Shown: positions 48,001 through 57,687 of the stretch, in pieces
Layout of the letters: each line of letters opens with the position of its first letter
How positions within the stretch are numbered: the first letter of the stretch is position 1
NCBI RefSeq assembly: GCF_029962835.1
Contig: NC_080588.1
Coordinates: forward strand, 67,128,501 to 67,192,500
Direction of reading: 5' to 3'
From: Magnolia sinica
Lineage: Eukaryota > Streptophyta > Magnoliopsida > Magnoliales > Magnoliaceae
DNA length: 64,000 bases
Notes under the pieces: model-generated
What the model was told of the DNA's origin: nothing
Database searches by the model: none
The model's input: only the letters and a program-made list of their open reading frames with translations
Made by a program: the position numbers and the translations under genes

Positions 48001-51000
48001 GGCTGGAAATAGAGATAATATTAGGGATATTTCGATCATATTGGAGATACTTTGAACTATGGTTGGGACCTAACAACAGGTCTTTTATTATTTGTCCATG
48101 GGTGGCAAAGTATTGCAAAACGGTTATGTAACGATACCAGTGGTAACCGTTACGCATTACGGGGTCGTAAAACAGTCCTATAGCGGTCCGTTATAGGGTT
48201 GAAATAGTTTTTTTAGCTGTTATGGTCGTTATAGGGGCTGTAACAGCCACTACATGTATCATAACTGTAATGGCGGTGGCTGTTAAGGCCACCATTACTG
48301 TTATGGAATACCTCGATGAATAGTATAAAACAGCTTCTTCATTCAAGAATCAAGAACACCCTCTAGAGAACCTATGGGAGGGGTTACTCTTGCTGTTGAA
48401 GTTCACCTAAGCACCCTTTAGAGAACCTACAGGAGGGGTTCCTCCTTTGCTGTTGAAGTTCACCTAAGCACTTTGAATGGGCTCTTTGGTCCTCTAATCC
48501 ATGTCCTATGGTTATCTCAGTGAAACATGAATGCTACCTAGAGACTATTGTAATTCCAAGAATTCCTTCAGAGCTTCTAGTCTCCCAACCTATCTTGGTG
48601 TCTGCTAAAGGGATTCCATGCTCTATCAATCTAATCCACCACCCGAAAAATTTATCAACCTTGGTGTTAACATTATCGACCAAACTGAGAGCTTGGAGGA
48701 CCAACCTATCTCAGCATCAACAGGTGGGCATCTGTGATCAGTACACTCCACCATCCTCATATTTTAATCCACCCCTAACCTGAACACATCCCAAAAAAGT
48801 GGAACAAAAATACATTTATTTGGAAACAAGATGGCACTCAAATGGAATATGATTAGGTACCAATTGATGCTCTAAAGTCACCTTGAATTGCCACAAGCCT
48901 GACATCTCACTTCAAGCGCAGCAAAGTATGCAAGCAGGAAAAAAAAAGGGATAAACATATGGAGTTTGACTCCAAGAAACTAGAGCCTCACCTATAGTGT
49001 GTGTATCCCCCCCCCCCCCCCCAGCTGTACAGTTCACAAAAAGCCATATGGTGCTATATGAAGTCCACAATCTTTGTATGGTTTCTATATAGGGGTAAAT
49101 GTGGTTCTCTAACCATCCGGTTAATTTTTCTTAGACCCAACAGGTCAATCCAACCATCGAATAAAGCATCCAATTTGATTTGTGGTCCCACATTCCAAGT
49201 TGGGCCACTAATAATGGTTGGATTTGCTTCAGGCTGTAGTAGGGGGTACACTGTGGACCCCATCTATTGGATAGTATGGTTCTGACTCATGCACTTTTAA
49301 CACCAAATACTCATCTTGAAGGATATGTTACTGACTCCTTGTTGGCCTGTTGATGCAGGACCGATGCATGAACTAAATAACATGTGAGATCAAATAACCA
49401 AATTAAGATATTTAACAAAAAAACACAAACGTTTCTATATTCATCGCAAATATCATGAAAATCAAAAGAAAATCATGCATAATCTTGACCTAAGCTACCA
49501 ACATCGTAACACAAGATCATTAAATTTTTTTTTTTTTTTTTAAAACTAGGATCTAATGGATGTAGGGACATTCAATTATCATAGGGTATAGTCTATTTTA
49601 AAATAAGAAACTGAATACAACTTAGGGTGAAAATTAGGGTTTGAGTAATTTGGGAAAGTACGAAAATTGAGAATTTTAAGTTTAAGGTTAAGGGTTTCAG
49701 GGATGGAAGAAAGGGATTTTTGATATAATGATGGTGGGAAACCAAAAGGGGCGGGTGGGATTTACACGTGTGGCGTGGGAGGATGGGTTTAGGTCAGCTA
49801 AGCTTTGGATTGTGGATGGGTATGGGAGAAGATGAAAATCTCTGATGGGGAGAATGAAGAACCCAAAGAAAATACTTGGATGAGGAAGAAAAGATAAGAT
49901 GGTATGGGGATAAATGGAGACCTCGCACCTCCGTTGATGAAGATTAGCCTCGCACCAATCTTCCTTCCAAAACCCATGAAAATATCTTCAAATCCCATGA
50001 AGATGGGAGAAGAAAGCAAGAGCTTTTCTCTTCTCTCTCTCTCTCTCTTATTATTTTTTTTTTTTTAAAAATAAAATAAAAATCATGAAATTCAATGATG
50101 GAGAGGTCACACGCCCTCCTCCTTTTATAGATCTAAGAAGTTTCAAAAATTACAAAAATCCTTGTCTTGTGAAACTTTAACGAAAATAGCCCTAGTCTAA
50201 ATAAAATCAACTAAAACACTCATAATGTATCCAAATATAAAATAATAAAAAATTAAATCCTAAAATATGATAAAGTCTAAAAATGATGTGGACGATCAAT
50301 GATCAATGGCCCGATCATGTGATCCATGCAATCCAATGGCTCGATCGTCACGTCTCTTCGATCCAACGGTCTGAATCACTCCATAAAGCAACCCATGTGT
50401 ATCTTCCTAGTGTGGGGTCTTCTAGAGGCTCACAGATGCACATGAGGTCTTCAGCACATTCACGGGTACTTGCTTAGCCACAGGGAAATTGGCGCGGCCC
50501 GCTTCCTTCTCTGAATACGTGACTTGATGTCCTCATTACTTGTCCCCAGATTTGGACTACCTGCGAAGTTGATTATATAACAACCACCTCCAATCACATA
50601 AAACCACTGTATGTCACCTTCCAAGATGAAAATTCTTGCCCCTTTTAATTATCTAGTTTTTACCGTGGAATAATGACATGGGATCTTTCTCATTCGACAG
50701 GGTTTGGGCGAACTGCCAGAACCATGGGTTTGCTCCCTACAGGTGTGGGTTCGACTCCCCTCCCCATGCATTTCCCAATGCGCGTGGTTGTGGGTGATTG
50801 CCTGCATCCGCATGGAATAGTCTTGCCTAAAAAGGGGTGGGGACACCTTGTATTGTCAAAAAAAAAAAAATGATGATAATAATGACATGGGATCTTTCTC
50901 AATTTGAAATCCACAATCATTTCTTTTCGAGCATGGAATCTGGTATCGATTTGCAACCAATTCATTGCTGGACGACAATCTCCGAGTAATCTCATCCCGA

Positions 51001-51503
51001 GTTCAATTTTCAGCTCCTGTCAAATTACTTTTTTGGTTTCTTCATTTGTGAGGGGCAATGCCATTTCTGTTACCCCTTCTTGTCTGAGTTCTTGAGTTGG
51101 AATCTGCAGTTTCCATTTCCTAAGGATTCCATGTTGGTTTTCCTTGCCTACATTTTAGGTTTCTTCCATCCAAACACCACCTTAGCAGAATTCTTGAATG
51201 AGCAAGAGGGGAAGGATTCATTAACAGCTTTAGGGTAGGCAATTCAAACTTACACATATCCCGTTTACACTTTGCATATTTTCTGCGATGCAAATCTAAC
51301 CCAGGTGGCCATTTTGAGAAGATGCTATGACTTTTTGAAGCAGTATCTGGACAGAAACTGAACCTCCAAAAGTGTATTGCTGGGAGTTACAGTGCTGTTT
51401 TTTGAGATTGCCGGCTTGTAGGGTAACTTGTGGGGTGAGGTAGGTTTGGAAGGTTGTACTTTAGTAGCAAGAAGATGGTGTTCCCTGTTCAGTAATGTCT
51501 GCA

Positions 51504-51534
<31 letters not shown>

Positions 51535-54500
51535 AATTGTTGGAGTGCTTATTCATCCATTGCTTGTTGTCCTTGTTGCTCTGGTAGAGAGTTTTCAACC
51601 TTTTAAGTTTATGGTTGCTGATGCCAGAGTTGGTTAGGGCATTCTTTGAAGGATGTTCTGGTAGGAGGCAGGCCCTTCATGGAAATTAGCATTGTTAACG
51701 GTTTTGTGAGCAATATTGAAGGAGCACAAGTCCTTCATGCAGATGATTGACTTGCATGCTTTAATGCCTCATCCCTTGGCCCCATTGTCACTCGTCCCCC
51801 CCACCCCGGATATGTACGTCACTATTGCTAGCTATCTTTGTTTCTTCAGATAGTTTTAGATGTATTCCCATGAAGTCTACAATTGGTTCAGTTGAACATG
51901 ATGCTCCAAATTTGTGAACTATAGGGTATTTTATTTAATGGATTTTTTTGGATGCTTATTACAAAAAGGGACCTTATGAAGCAGTGTTCTGGGTCTTACT
52001 CTCACTAGTCATTTGTCCATCTCGTATCAGTTTTTACTTTACAAATAACCTCAAATGGTTTCTTTTTTTGCAGTTTGTCAGAAAATGCATATGTTCTTGT
52101 GGCAGAGGTATTGAAGAAATTGGTAGCTATTGCTCCAACGCATTGCCATCTCTTTATCACTGAGCTTGCAGATTCTGTGCAAAACTTGTCTAGATCTGCA
52201 ATGAATGAATTGCATGGATATGGGGTGGTAGATAAAACGCTCTTCAGCACTTCTGCTGATGGGACTGCTATCTTGAGAGTACTGCAGGCATTAAGCTCCC
52301 TTGTTGCTTCACTGCTTGAGAAAGAAAAGGATCCTCAACTTCTCTCTGAAAAAGATTACAATGATGCTCTTTCTCAAGTATGGGAAATAAATGCAGGTTT
52401 GGAGCCCTTGTGGCTAGAGTTGAGTGCATGCATTAGCAAGATAGAGAGCTGCGCAGATTCTTCATCTGATTTGTCTACTATGTCTGGGAGCTTTGCATCA
52501 GCAAGCACTAGTGCAATGCCTCCACTTCCAGCGGGCACACAAAATATTCTTCCATACATTGAGTCTTTCTTTGTGACCTGTGAGAAGTTGCGTCCTGGGC
52601 AGTCAGGTGCAGGTCATGACTTTGGCATTGCCACAGTTTCTGATGTTGAAGAGGCCACAACTCCTGGTGCACAAAAAACTCCAGGGTCCCAAGCGAAAGT
52701 TGATGAAAAGCACATTGCTTTTGTTAAGTTCTCAGAAAAGCACAGAAAGTTGTTAAATGCTTTCATTCGGCAAAACCCGGGTTTGCTTGAGAAGTCTCTC
52801 TCTCTGATGCTGAAAGTTCCACGTTTCATTGATTTTGACAACAAACGCGCTTATTTCCGCTCAAAAATAAAACATCAACATGATCATCATCACAGTCCTC
52901 TGAGAATTTCAGTGCGAAGAGCCTACATTCTTGAAGACTCGTATAACCAATTGCGGATGCGTTTGACTCAAGATCTGAAAGGGCGGTTGTCTGTTCATTT
53001 CCAAGGGGAAGAAGGTATTGATGCTGGTGGGCTCACAAGGGAGTGGTATCAGCTGTTGTCCAGGGTGATTTTTGACAAGGGTGCTTTGCTGTTTACAACG
53101 GTGGGCAATGAATCAACATTTCAGCCGAATCCCAACTCCGTTTACCAAACAGAACATCTCTCCTACTTCAAGTTTGTTGGGCGAGTGGTGGGTGCCTTTT
53201 CTGCTGTTCATGTTGTGATTTAATCCTAGATGATATCTAAATCTTATATGTTCCTTCTCTTCCAGGTTGGGAAGGCTCTATTTGATGGGCAGCTTCTGGA
53301 TGTCCATTTCACTCGATCTTTCTATAAGCACATTCTTGGGGTTAAGGTTACCTATCATGACATTGAGGCAATAGACCCCGATTTCTTTAAAAACTTGAAG
53401 TGGATGCTTGAGGTATGAATCATCCATTATATGAGTAGTTCTGCTTTGGCAACCACTATCCACACCCCCTCCTTTATGTTGCACACACCCTTGTTCTCGT
53501 TTCTCACTTTTGGTGGAATTAGTATATTTAGTATGAAATTTCTATTACTATGTCACCAAAAGCAGAAAAAAGGTGCACAAATCAGAAGGGGGTGTAAATA
53601 TGAATTGCCTTCTTTTCCTCGCCTTTCCTATTTGGCGATCTCTACATTTGATTTTTGGTATTGTTCCCATCACTTACCAACTCATCATTAATCAATTGTT
53701 GATCTACTTCTACAGCACGATATAAATGATATGTTAGACCTTACGTTCAGCATGGATGCGGATGAGGAGAAGCTGATATTGTATGAAAGGACAGAGGTAC
53801 TGGCCATCACTTCTCCCTACCTCTCCCTTCATAAAATTGTCTGTACATGTCCTTGTTTTAACTTAATTGGTCATGCAATGCAGGTCACTGACTATGAGCT
53901 AATACCCGGCGGTCGAAACACTAGAGTTACTGAGGAGAATAAACATGAGTATGTTGATCTCGTTGCTGAACATCGGCTTACAACTGCTATCCGTCCTCAA
54001 ATAAATGCATTCATGGAAGGTTTCAGCGAGTTGATTCCTCGGGACTTGATATCCATCTTTAATGATAAGGAACTGGAATTATTGATTAGTGGGCTTCCTG
54101 ACATCGATTGTGAGTTCCCATAATGTTGTGCACTTGTTAAAAATCCTTGTGTGTGAAATTATGCCATTTCTAGACTTTTATGACATCATGCATATTTCAA
54201 TGTTTGACCACCTTGCAGTGGATGATATGAGGGCTAACACAGAGTATTCTGGCTACACTGCTGCATCTCCTGTTATCCAATGGTTTTGGGAGGTGGTCCA
54301 AGGTTTCAGCAAGGAGGATAAAGCTCGTCTCTTGCAGTTCGTCACTGGCACATCAAAGGTAACTTATTCTGCACTAAATCTCTCTCCAGTTTCTGTGAAC
54401 ATGGATAGTTGTGTTGGTGGAAATTTTTTTGGCTGAACTATGCTTATGGAGCCTTTACAAGTTTATGTTATATGACTGGGCATAAATATGGATTAAGAAA

Positions 54501-56089
54501 TGATGTATTTTAAGAAGGAAGTTTGATGTATTTTAAGAAGGGAGTTGGTATCGTCCACACCCATCATTTTTCCATTGTGAGAATTGAAATATTATGCTTT
54601 TGTACTATTTCAATTCCCAAATGGAAAAATTGACTGTATGCTAGTGACAAAGGTGGGTGTAAATTGTGGCTGCTCCCCTTTTGAAATGATTGCCTGGTAG
54701 CTTCATCTGTCAAACATACTTCCTTAACATGGGTTTTATAAGAAAGTTTCAGAATATACTTGTACTATACTGCATTCGGCTCTACAAGAAAGAGGCATTC
54801 AACTATCAGGCCTATCTTTCTCTCACTTTTGACGTGTTAAAAACTGAATCAGCAAATTGAACGAACAATGCAACCAGCACCGTAAACTGCAGTTAATTTG
54901 AATGGAAAAATGAAAAAAAACCAATGCATTCAGTTTAGATAGAGAAGTTGCAACTGTTTGAAAAATTGCAAGGACTCCCTGCTAATGAAGATTTCAGTTT
55001 GAAAATGCTTTTACCTGGTGTATGCTGATGTGTTCTCTCGGAAATTTCACAGGTACCTTTGGAAGGTTTCAGCGCACTTCAAGGAATTTCGGGCTCACAG
55101 AGATTTCAGATTCACAAAGCCTATGGCAGCCCGGATCACTTGCCTTCAGCTCATACTTGGTATGCCTTACAAATACAAGTCATCTTTCTTTAGTCATATC
55201 ATCAGTCCATCTGTTTCTTTTGTTATTTGCTAATGATTCAATTATTGATCTTTGAGGCTTGTTGCTGTGGCTGTTAGTATTGTTTGTCAACTGTTTTCTT
55301 TTCTTTTCCTTCTTTTTTACCCCCTTGCATTTTCCTTGTTTATTCAGTCAACGGATCATCGGGTATGCCTACTTTATACGAAGGAAAAGTCCATTTATTG
55401 CATAGACCTCAGTTTATTCATGTGGCACCCATGTTTGGGGTCCAAGCAATTCATCTGCCAGGCCATGTTATGGATACTCCATATCACAATATCACACCAG
55501 TTGGATGATTCTAGCCACCAGTTGGACCATTGACTAGTTAGGGAAGATCCATAACCAACAGTTGACATTCGATGGACTCAAATTATTCCAGTTGGTGGCT
55601 AAGTATTGTCCGGGCCTCGTATTTTTGGCATACGAGCCATCCACCACAGCAGTGCCAAACGGATGAATGTTGTTTCTGCACATCCACAGATAAAAGAGAG
55701 ATTGGCAACAGATTTTTAAGTGTTTAGCACCGGATGCCTTCCCTTGCATTATATCTCATCTGTTAAAATATTTACTTTGAAGAAAAATGCATCATATACT
55801 CATATCATAATAGGGCCCATGAATCTTGTGTTTGCCCATTTTTCTTTTTGGATCCCCCTTTTTCACCCTGTCGCCAGAGACCCATCATCAATTTCAGTTA
55901 GCGTGTGCCACATGTATCCCTTGAACCCATGATTCATGCATTTCCAGCTATGTTTTATTAATTGTTTATCTGTTTGACAATTGCAGCTTCAACCAGTTAG
56001 ATCTACCAGAGTATCCTTCCAAACAGCAACTGCAGGAGAGATTGATTCTGGCCATCCACGAAGCAAATGAAGGATTTGGTTTCGGTTGA
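27065..56089 (+). CDS. UPL1: E3 ubiquitin-protein ligase UPL1/UPL2-like (HECT), 16 coding exons
   Basis: Transfers ubiquitin from an E2 through a thioester to substrates. Exons: 27065-27160, 32260-32355, 32437-32643, 32805-39366, 39479-40578, 40699-41004, 41089-41296, 41639-41916, 42043-42338, 52074-53187, 53266-53412, 53716-53796, 53884-54109, 54219-54358, 55053-55159, 55987-56089. All junctions are GT-AG and in phase, giving 3,688 residues; Arabidopsis UPL1 is about 3,680. Start [16 protein letters not shown] matches the family. Domains: DUF908 and DUF913 in the first 800 or so residues, UBA about 1308-1349 ([18 protein letters not shown]), UIM about 1353-1372, acidic run 2166-2234, DUF4414 about 2595-2655, HECT about 3340-3688 with GGLTREWY near 3368 and catalytic Cys3655 (AHTCFNQLDLP). 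No stop or frameshift. UPL1 and UPL2 cannot be told apart here. An alternative exon 5 start at 39455 would add eight residues. Confidence 0.97.
28068..28259 (+). pseudogene. U2 snRNA pseudogene in intron 1 of the ligase gene
   Basis: From 28068 the sequence follows plant U2 snRNA: GGCTAAGATCAAG appears as AGCTAAGATCGAG, then GTGTAGTATCTGTTCTTATC is exact and includes the branch-site pairing GTAGTA (28101-28106). Weaker similarity continues through the Sm-site region (GATAAAATTAGTTTC, then GGGGGAGGG) to GCACTACT near the 3' end, about 192 bp against about 196 for U2. The Sm site is degraded, several stem bases are changed (mostly G to A and C to T), and the upstream snRNA promoter element RTCCCACATCG was not found. 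It is therefore most likely a dead copy, lying in the sense direction of the host gene. Confidence 0.85.
28690..28920 (+). pseudogene. LINE zf-RVT fragment, plus strand, in intron 1
   Basis: The frame reads [17 protein letters not shown], then [11 protein letters not shown]. This is the H-x-F-x-x-C-x-F-A-x-x-V-W pattern of the zinc-binding domain at the end of plant LINE ORF2; a frameshifted CIANTESV precedes it. Only this fragment remains. Confidence 0.75.
28997..29527. repeat. diverged direct repeat, about 200-230 bp x 2, in intron 1
   Basis: 28997-29226 and 29326-29527 share GAATTCATAGCTCCCAATAT, then CCAATGCTTCCTCCA, CAACTCCCCATGGG and TCACCTTCAATAATGA in the same order, with differences between. 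No function is evident; it may be the spacer of the adjacent LINE remnant. Confidence 0.75.
29540..30200 (-). pseudogene. LINE zf-RVT and RNase H-like remnant, minus strand
   Basis: On the minus strand, [20 protein letters not shown] (about 30070-30160) is the zf-RVT start. Downstream comes an RNase H-like segment ([20 protein letters not shown], about 29650-29720, then SSFAEVA), the usual order for plant LINEs. It is frame-broken and 5'-truncated, and lies antisense within intron 1 of the ligase gene. Confidence 0.8.
30813..31112. repeat. 3 x 100-bp tandem repeat in intron 1
   Basis: Three units of exactly 100 bp (starting 30813, 30913 and 31013) begin GTACTTAGAAGTTACCAT and end ATCTATCAGTTGCAGTG. 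The units differ at a handful of positions. Confidence 0.95.
42625..45600 (-). pseudogene. older LINE remnant (B), interrupted by LINE A, in intron 9
   Basis: The two halves flank LINE A. The upstream half (about 45303-45600, minus strand) reads [25 protein letters not shown] (with one frame slip) and then DNTDDTLLL in place of the Y-A-D-D region. The downstream half (43629 to 42625) resumes at [18 protein letters not shown], then [40 protein letters not shown] and a zf-RVT-like end ([14 protein letters not shown], 42860-42930). The parts fit end to end, as expected for one element split by an insertion. Stops and shifts make it inactive. Confidence 0.8.
43630..45302 (-). pseudogene. 5'-truncated LINE (A) inserted into LINE B, in intron 9
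   Basis: A 363-codon minus-strand frame at 44234-45322 encodes the last part of reverse transcriptase and the linker to zf-RVT ([45 protein letters not shown]). It is followed by [14 protein letters not shown] (about 43900-43960), the zf-RVT end. An A-rich tail (T-rich on the plus strand, 43631-43690) marks the 3' end. The copy starts in mid-RT, typical of incomplete reverse transcription. The only candidate target duplication is the 5-mer GCATA at 43625-43629 and 45303-45307. Confidence 0.82.
46021..47187. mobile_element. solo LTR in intron 9
   Basis: 46026-47182 (1,157 bp) starts TGATGCAGGAC, ends CCCCATCA and is flanked by ATACT on both sides (46021-46025 and 47183-47187). It has no coding content; G/A-rich tracts lie in its middle. 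The family (copia or gypsy) cannot be told from the LTR. A distantly similar block starts at 49351. Confidence 0.85.
47271..48070. mobile_element. Mutator-like non-autonomous element rich in GATATC/GCGATA
   Basis: The element 47281-48060 (780 bp) begins AATGTTCGAAGTATTGC and ends GATACTTTGAACTAT, ends that are inverted at 11 of 14 positions. It is flanked by a perfect 10-bp direct repeat GGTTGGGACC (47271-47280 and 48061-48070), the size expected of Mutator-like elements. The interior is dense in GGCGATATCAATA and GCGATAC words, with a 60-bp subrepeat at 47821-47940. No transposase is present. A shorter copy lies at 59088-59443 in the opposite orientation. Confidence 0.85.
47821..47940. repeat. 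60-bp subrepeat x 2
   Basis: 47821-47880 and 47881-47940 share AATACAA(T/G)CGACAC(C/T)TGAAA and ATATTGGCGATATCAATA. Partial, weaker units lie on both sides. They belong to the Mutator-like element. Confidence 0.85.
48099..48320. repeat. TAACGG/GTTATGG-rich block
   Basis: Repeated GTTACG, CCGTTATAGG and CTGTTATGG words, some inverted relative to others, suggest a degenerate repeat. Ends could not be fixed. Confidence 0.4.
48357..48468. repeat. tandem duplication, about 55 bp x 2
   Basis: CACCCTCTAGAGAACCTATG (48357) and CACCCTTTAGAGAACCTACA (48412) each run to TGCTGTTGAAGTTCACCTAA. Confidence 0.85.
49007..49022. repeat. poly-C run
   Basis: Sixteen consecutive C bases in intron 9. The exact length is prone to sequencing error. 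Confidence 0.9.
49346..50543. mobile_element. probable second solo LTR of a related family, in intron 9
   Basis: 49351-50538 starts TGATGCAGGACC, like the LTR at 46026. It has a similar internal order (GGGTTTGAG- and GGAAAGTACG-like purine tracts, then AAATAAAATC-rich sequence, then GATCCAACGGTC and GGGGTCTTC) and ends with GATGTCCTCATTA, like GATGTCCCCATCA. Flanks CCTGT and CTTGT match at 4 of 5 bases. The end CA has become TA, so the boundary is less certain. Confidence 0.6.
50669..50901 (+). mobile_element. tRNA-derived SINE with perfect 24-bp target duplication, in intron 9
   Basis: The body 50693-50877 contains a perfect polymerase III B box GGTTCGACTCC (50748-50758), a looser A-box region near 50703-50715 (TTGGGCGAACTGCC), and a poly-A tail ending in TGATGAT (50858-50877). 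It is flanked by identical 24-bp repeats (50669-50692 and 50878-50901, starting AATAATGACATGGGATC). The intact duplication shows a comparatively recent insertion. Its sequence differs from the SINE family at 12-178 and 5356-5482. Confidence 0.93.
51510..51530. repeat. (CT)n microsatellite
   Basis: About ten CT units in intron 9, upstream of exon 10 of the ligase gene. Confidence 0.9.
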
Positions 56090-57687
56090 GAAAAGGGGGG
56101 AAGGTGGGGACCAACAGTTTCTGCTCTCCTTTCGTTGTGTAGATAATATTATTTTTAAGTGTTTGAAAGAGAATCAAAAAGAGAAATTGGAAAAGGGAAA
56201 TATGGGATTAAGTAGATATGTTTTATTTTCTGTACAGTGTTTTTCCCCCTCTTTATGCAAATATATACTTTGGGCAATTTTGTATTTACCAATCTCTCAT
56301 CTCTCCTTTCATCTCGTCTGATCAGCTCTCTTCCCAGTGTCTTTTCTCCTTGAATAGAGACGGTTGCTCCCTCTGCTTACATTTTCACATGCAGTGGGCC
56401 AGGTTTCCATTGGGGCCAGCATGAGCCTTGCCGGTTTGTTTATCTGGCCTGATATCCAGGCCTGGGGTATCACACCATCTGCCCTAAAATCCTAGCCTGG
56501 GTCAGCTGGTGAAAGTGTGATGATGGACAGCTGAACTGCTGTTGATACTTTGATGGATTGATTGGAGGAAATTTTTGTTTGGTCGTCCATCTACATGGTC
56601 AAAATGTTCACACCTTAGAAAGGCTCGTTTATGGTGGGAACGGCCAATGATGGTGACGACTGTGATCCATAAGCAAGCTTTTATGGTCTTCGGGCATTCA
56701 AGGTTCTCTTTAGTGGCCCACAATATTCCTTCACCATCCATGGGCAGTCCAATTCAGAAAATGATTTTCCTGAAAAAATAACCATTTTTGAATTGGGACT
56801 CTCAGCTACACGGTATTCGAGGCTGAGTTACACTCAAATCTGGATTGAAAGTCCACTGATGGAATGAATCATAGCCATAAAATGGATGTTTGCCAAGAAA
56901 AATCATGTCTATCAATCTGGACCATAATGATCCGGATCTCCTATGTTCCTACAAAAACAAAACACGAGGCATCCATGAAAATGTGATAACCATGAAGAAG
57001 CAAAAAAACAGAAGAACGCTCAACCCCTCCTCTTGTCTAGTCACTCTGACGAGACAAGAACAGTCGAAATCAATTTTCAAATGGAGGCTTGTGAGGGTTA
57101 TAAGTGGGATTTTTTGTCAAACGCGAGAAGCGCTCTAACTCTAACAAGCAAGGGGTGGTTCAGAACAAAAATTAAAGAAAGGGGTCGGTCTGGAAAGCTC
57201 AAGCGAGGTTTTTTTTTTTTTTTTTTTGGTGGGTCATAATCCCAAAAATAAAACACTATCGGGATGTACTCTAGGTGTCACTGGATGGTGGAGATGTGCA
57301 CGCATGGATATACTCTTGACCATCCATCATACACGGCACATTTGCAAAACTGCCAATGGGACCTAGCTAGAATTTGAACTTGTCACATAATCGAAACCTT
57401 CCAATCGTTCTCCATGAAATGGATATGTAAAAAAGAAAATGATGTCCATGACCCCAATAGTTCCAACTGTCAGACCAGTGCACAATTTGGATGATCTTGA
57501 TCAGCTATGCATGACCCACCATATCTAAACTAGATTAGATGAATGGATGGGATTGATACATCATAATTGCAAGAGAATATCGCATAGTATATCACATAAC
57601 TATTAGAAATTACATGATAGCAGTTAGCTTCAATGTATACACAACTCATCAAAAATTCATTGAGGTGTAATCAAAGAAAGAAAAAGA
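56090..57687. other. convergent spacer holding both 3' UTRs
   Basis: Between the ligase stop codon (TGA, 56087-56089) and the kinesin stop codon (TAG on the minus strand, 57688-57690). It must hold both 3' UTRs and polyadenylation sites; no single site stands out. There is an 18-20-base T run at about 57209-57228 and no other gene. Confidence 0.6.

Noticed and set aside
46026-50538. One LTR retrotransposon with LTRs at 46.0 and 49.35 kb
   Set aside because: The left LTR has its own perfect target duplication at both of its ends, and the interior shows no primer site, polypurine tract or gag-pol.
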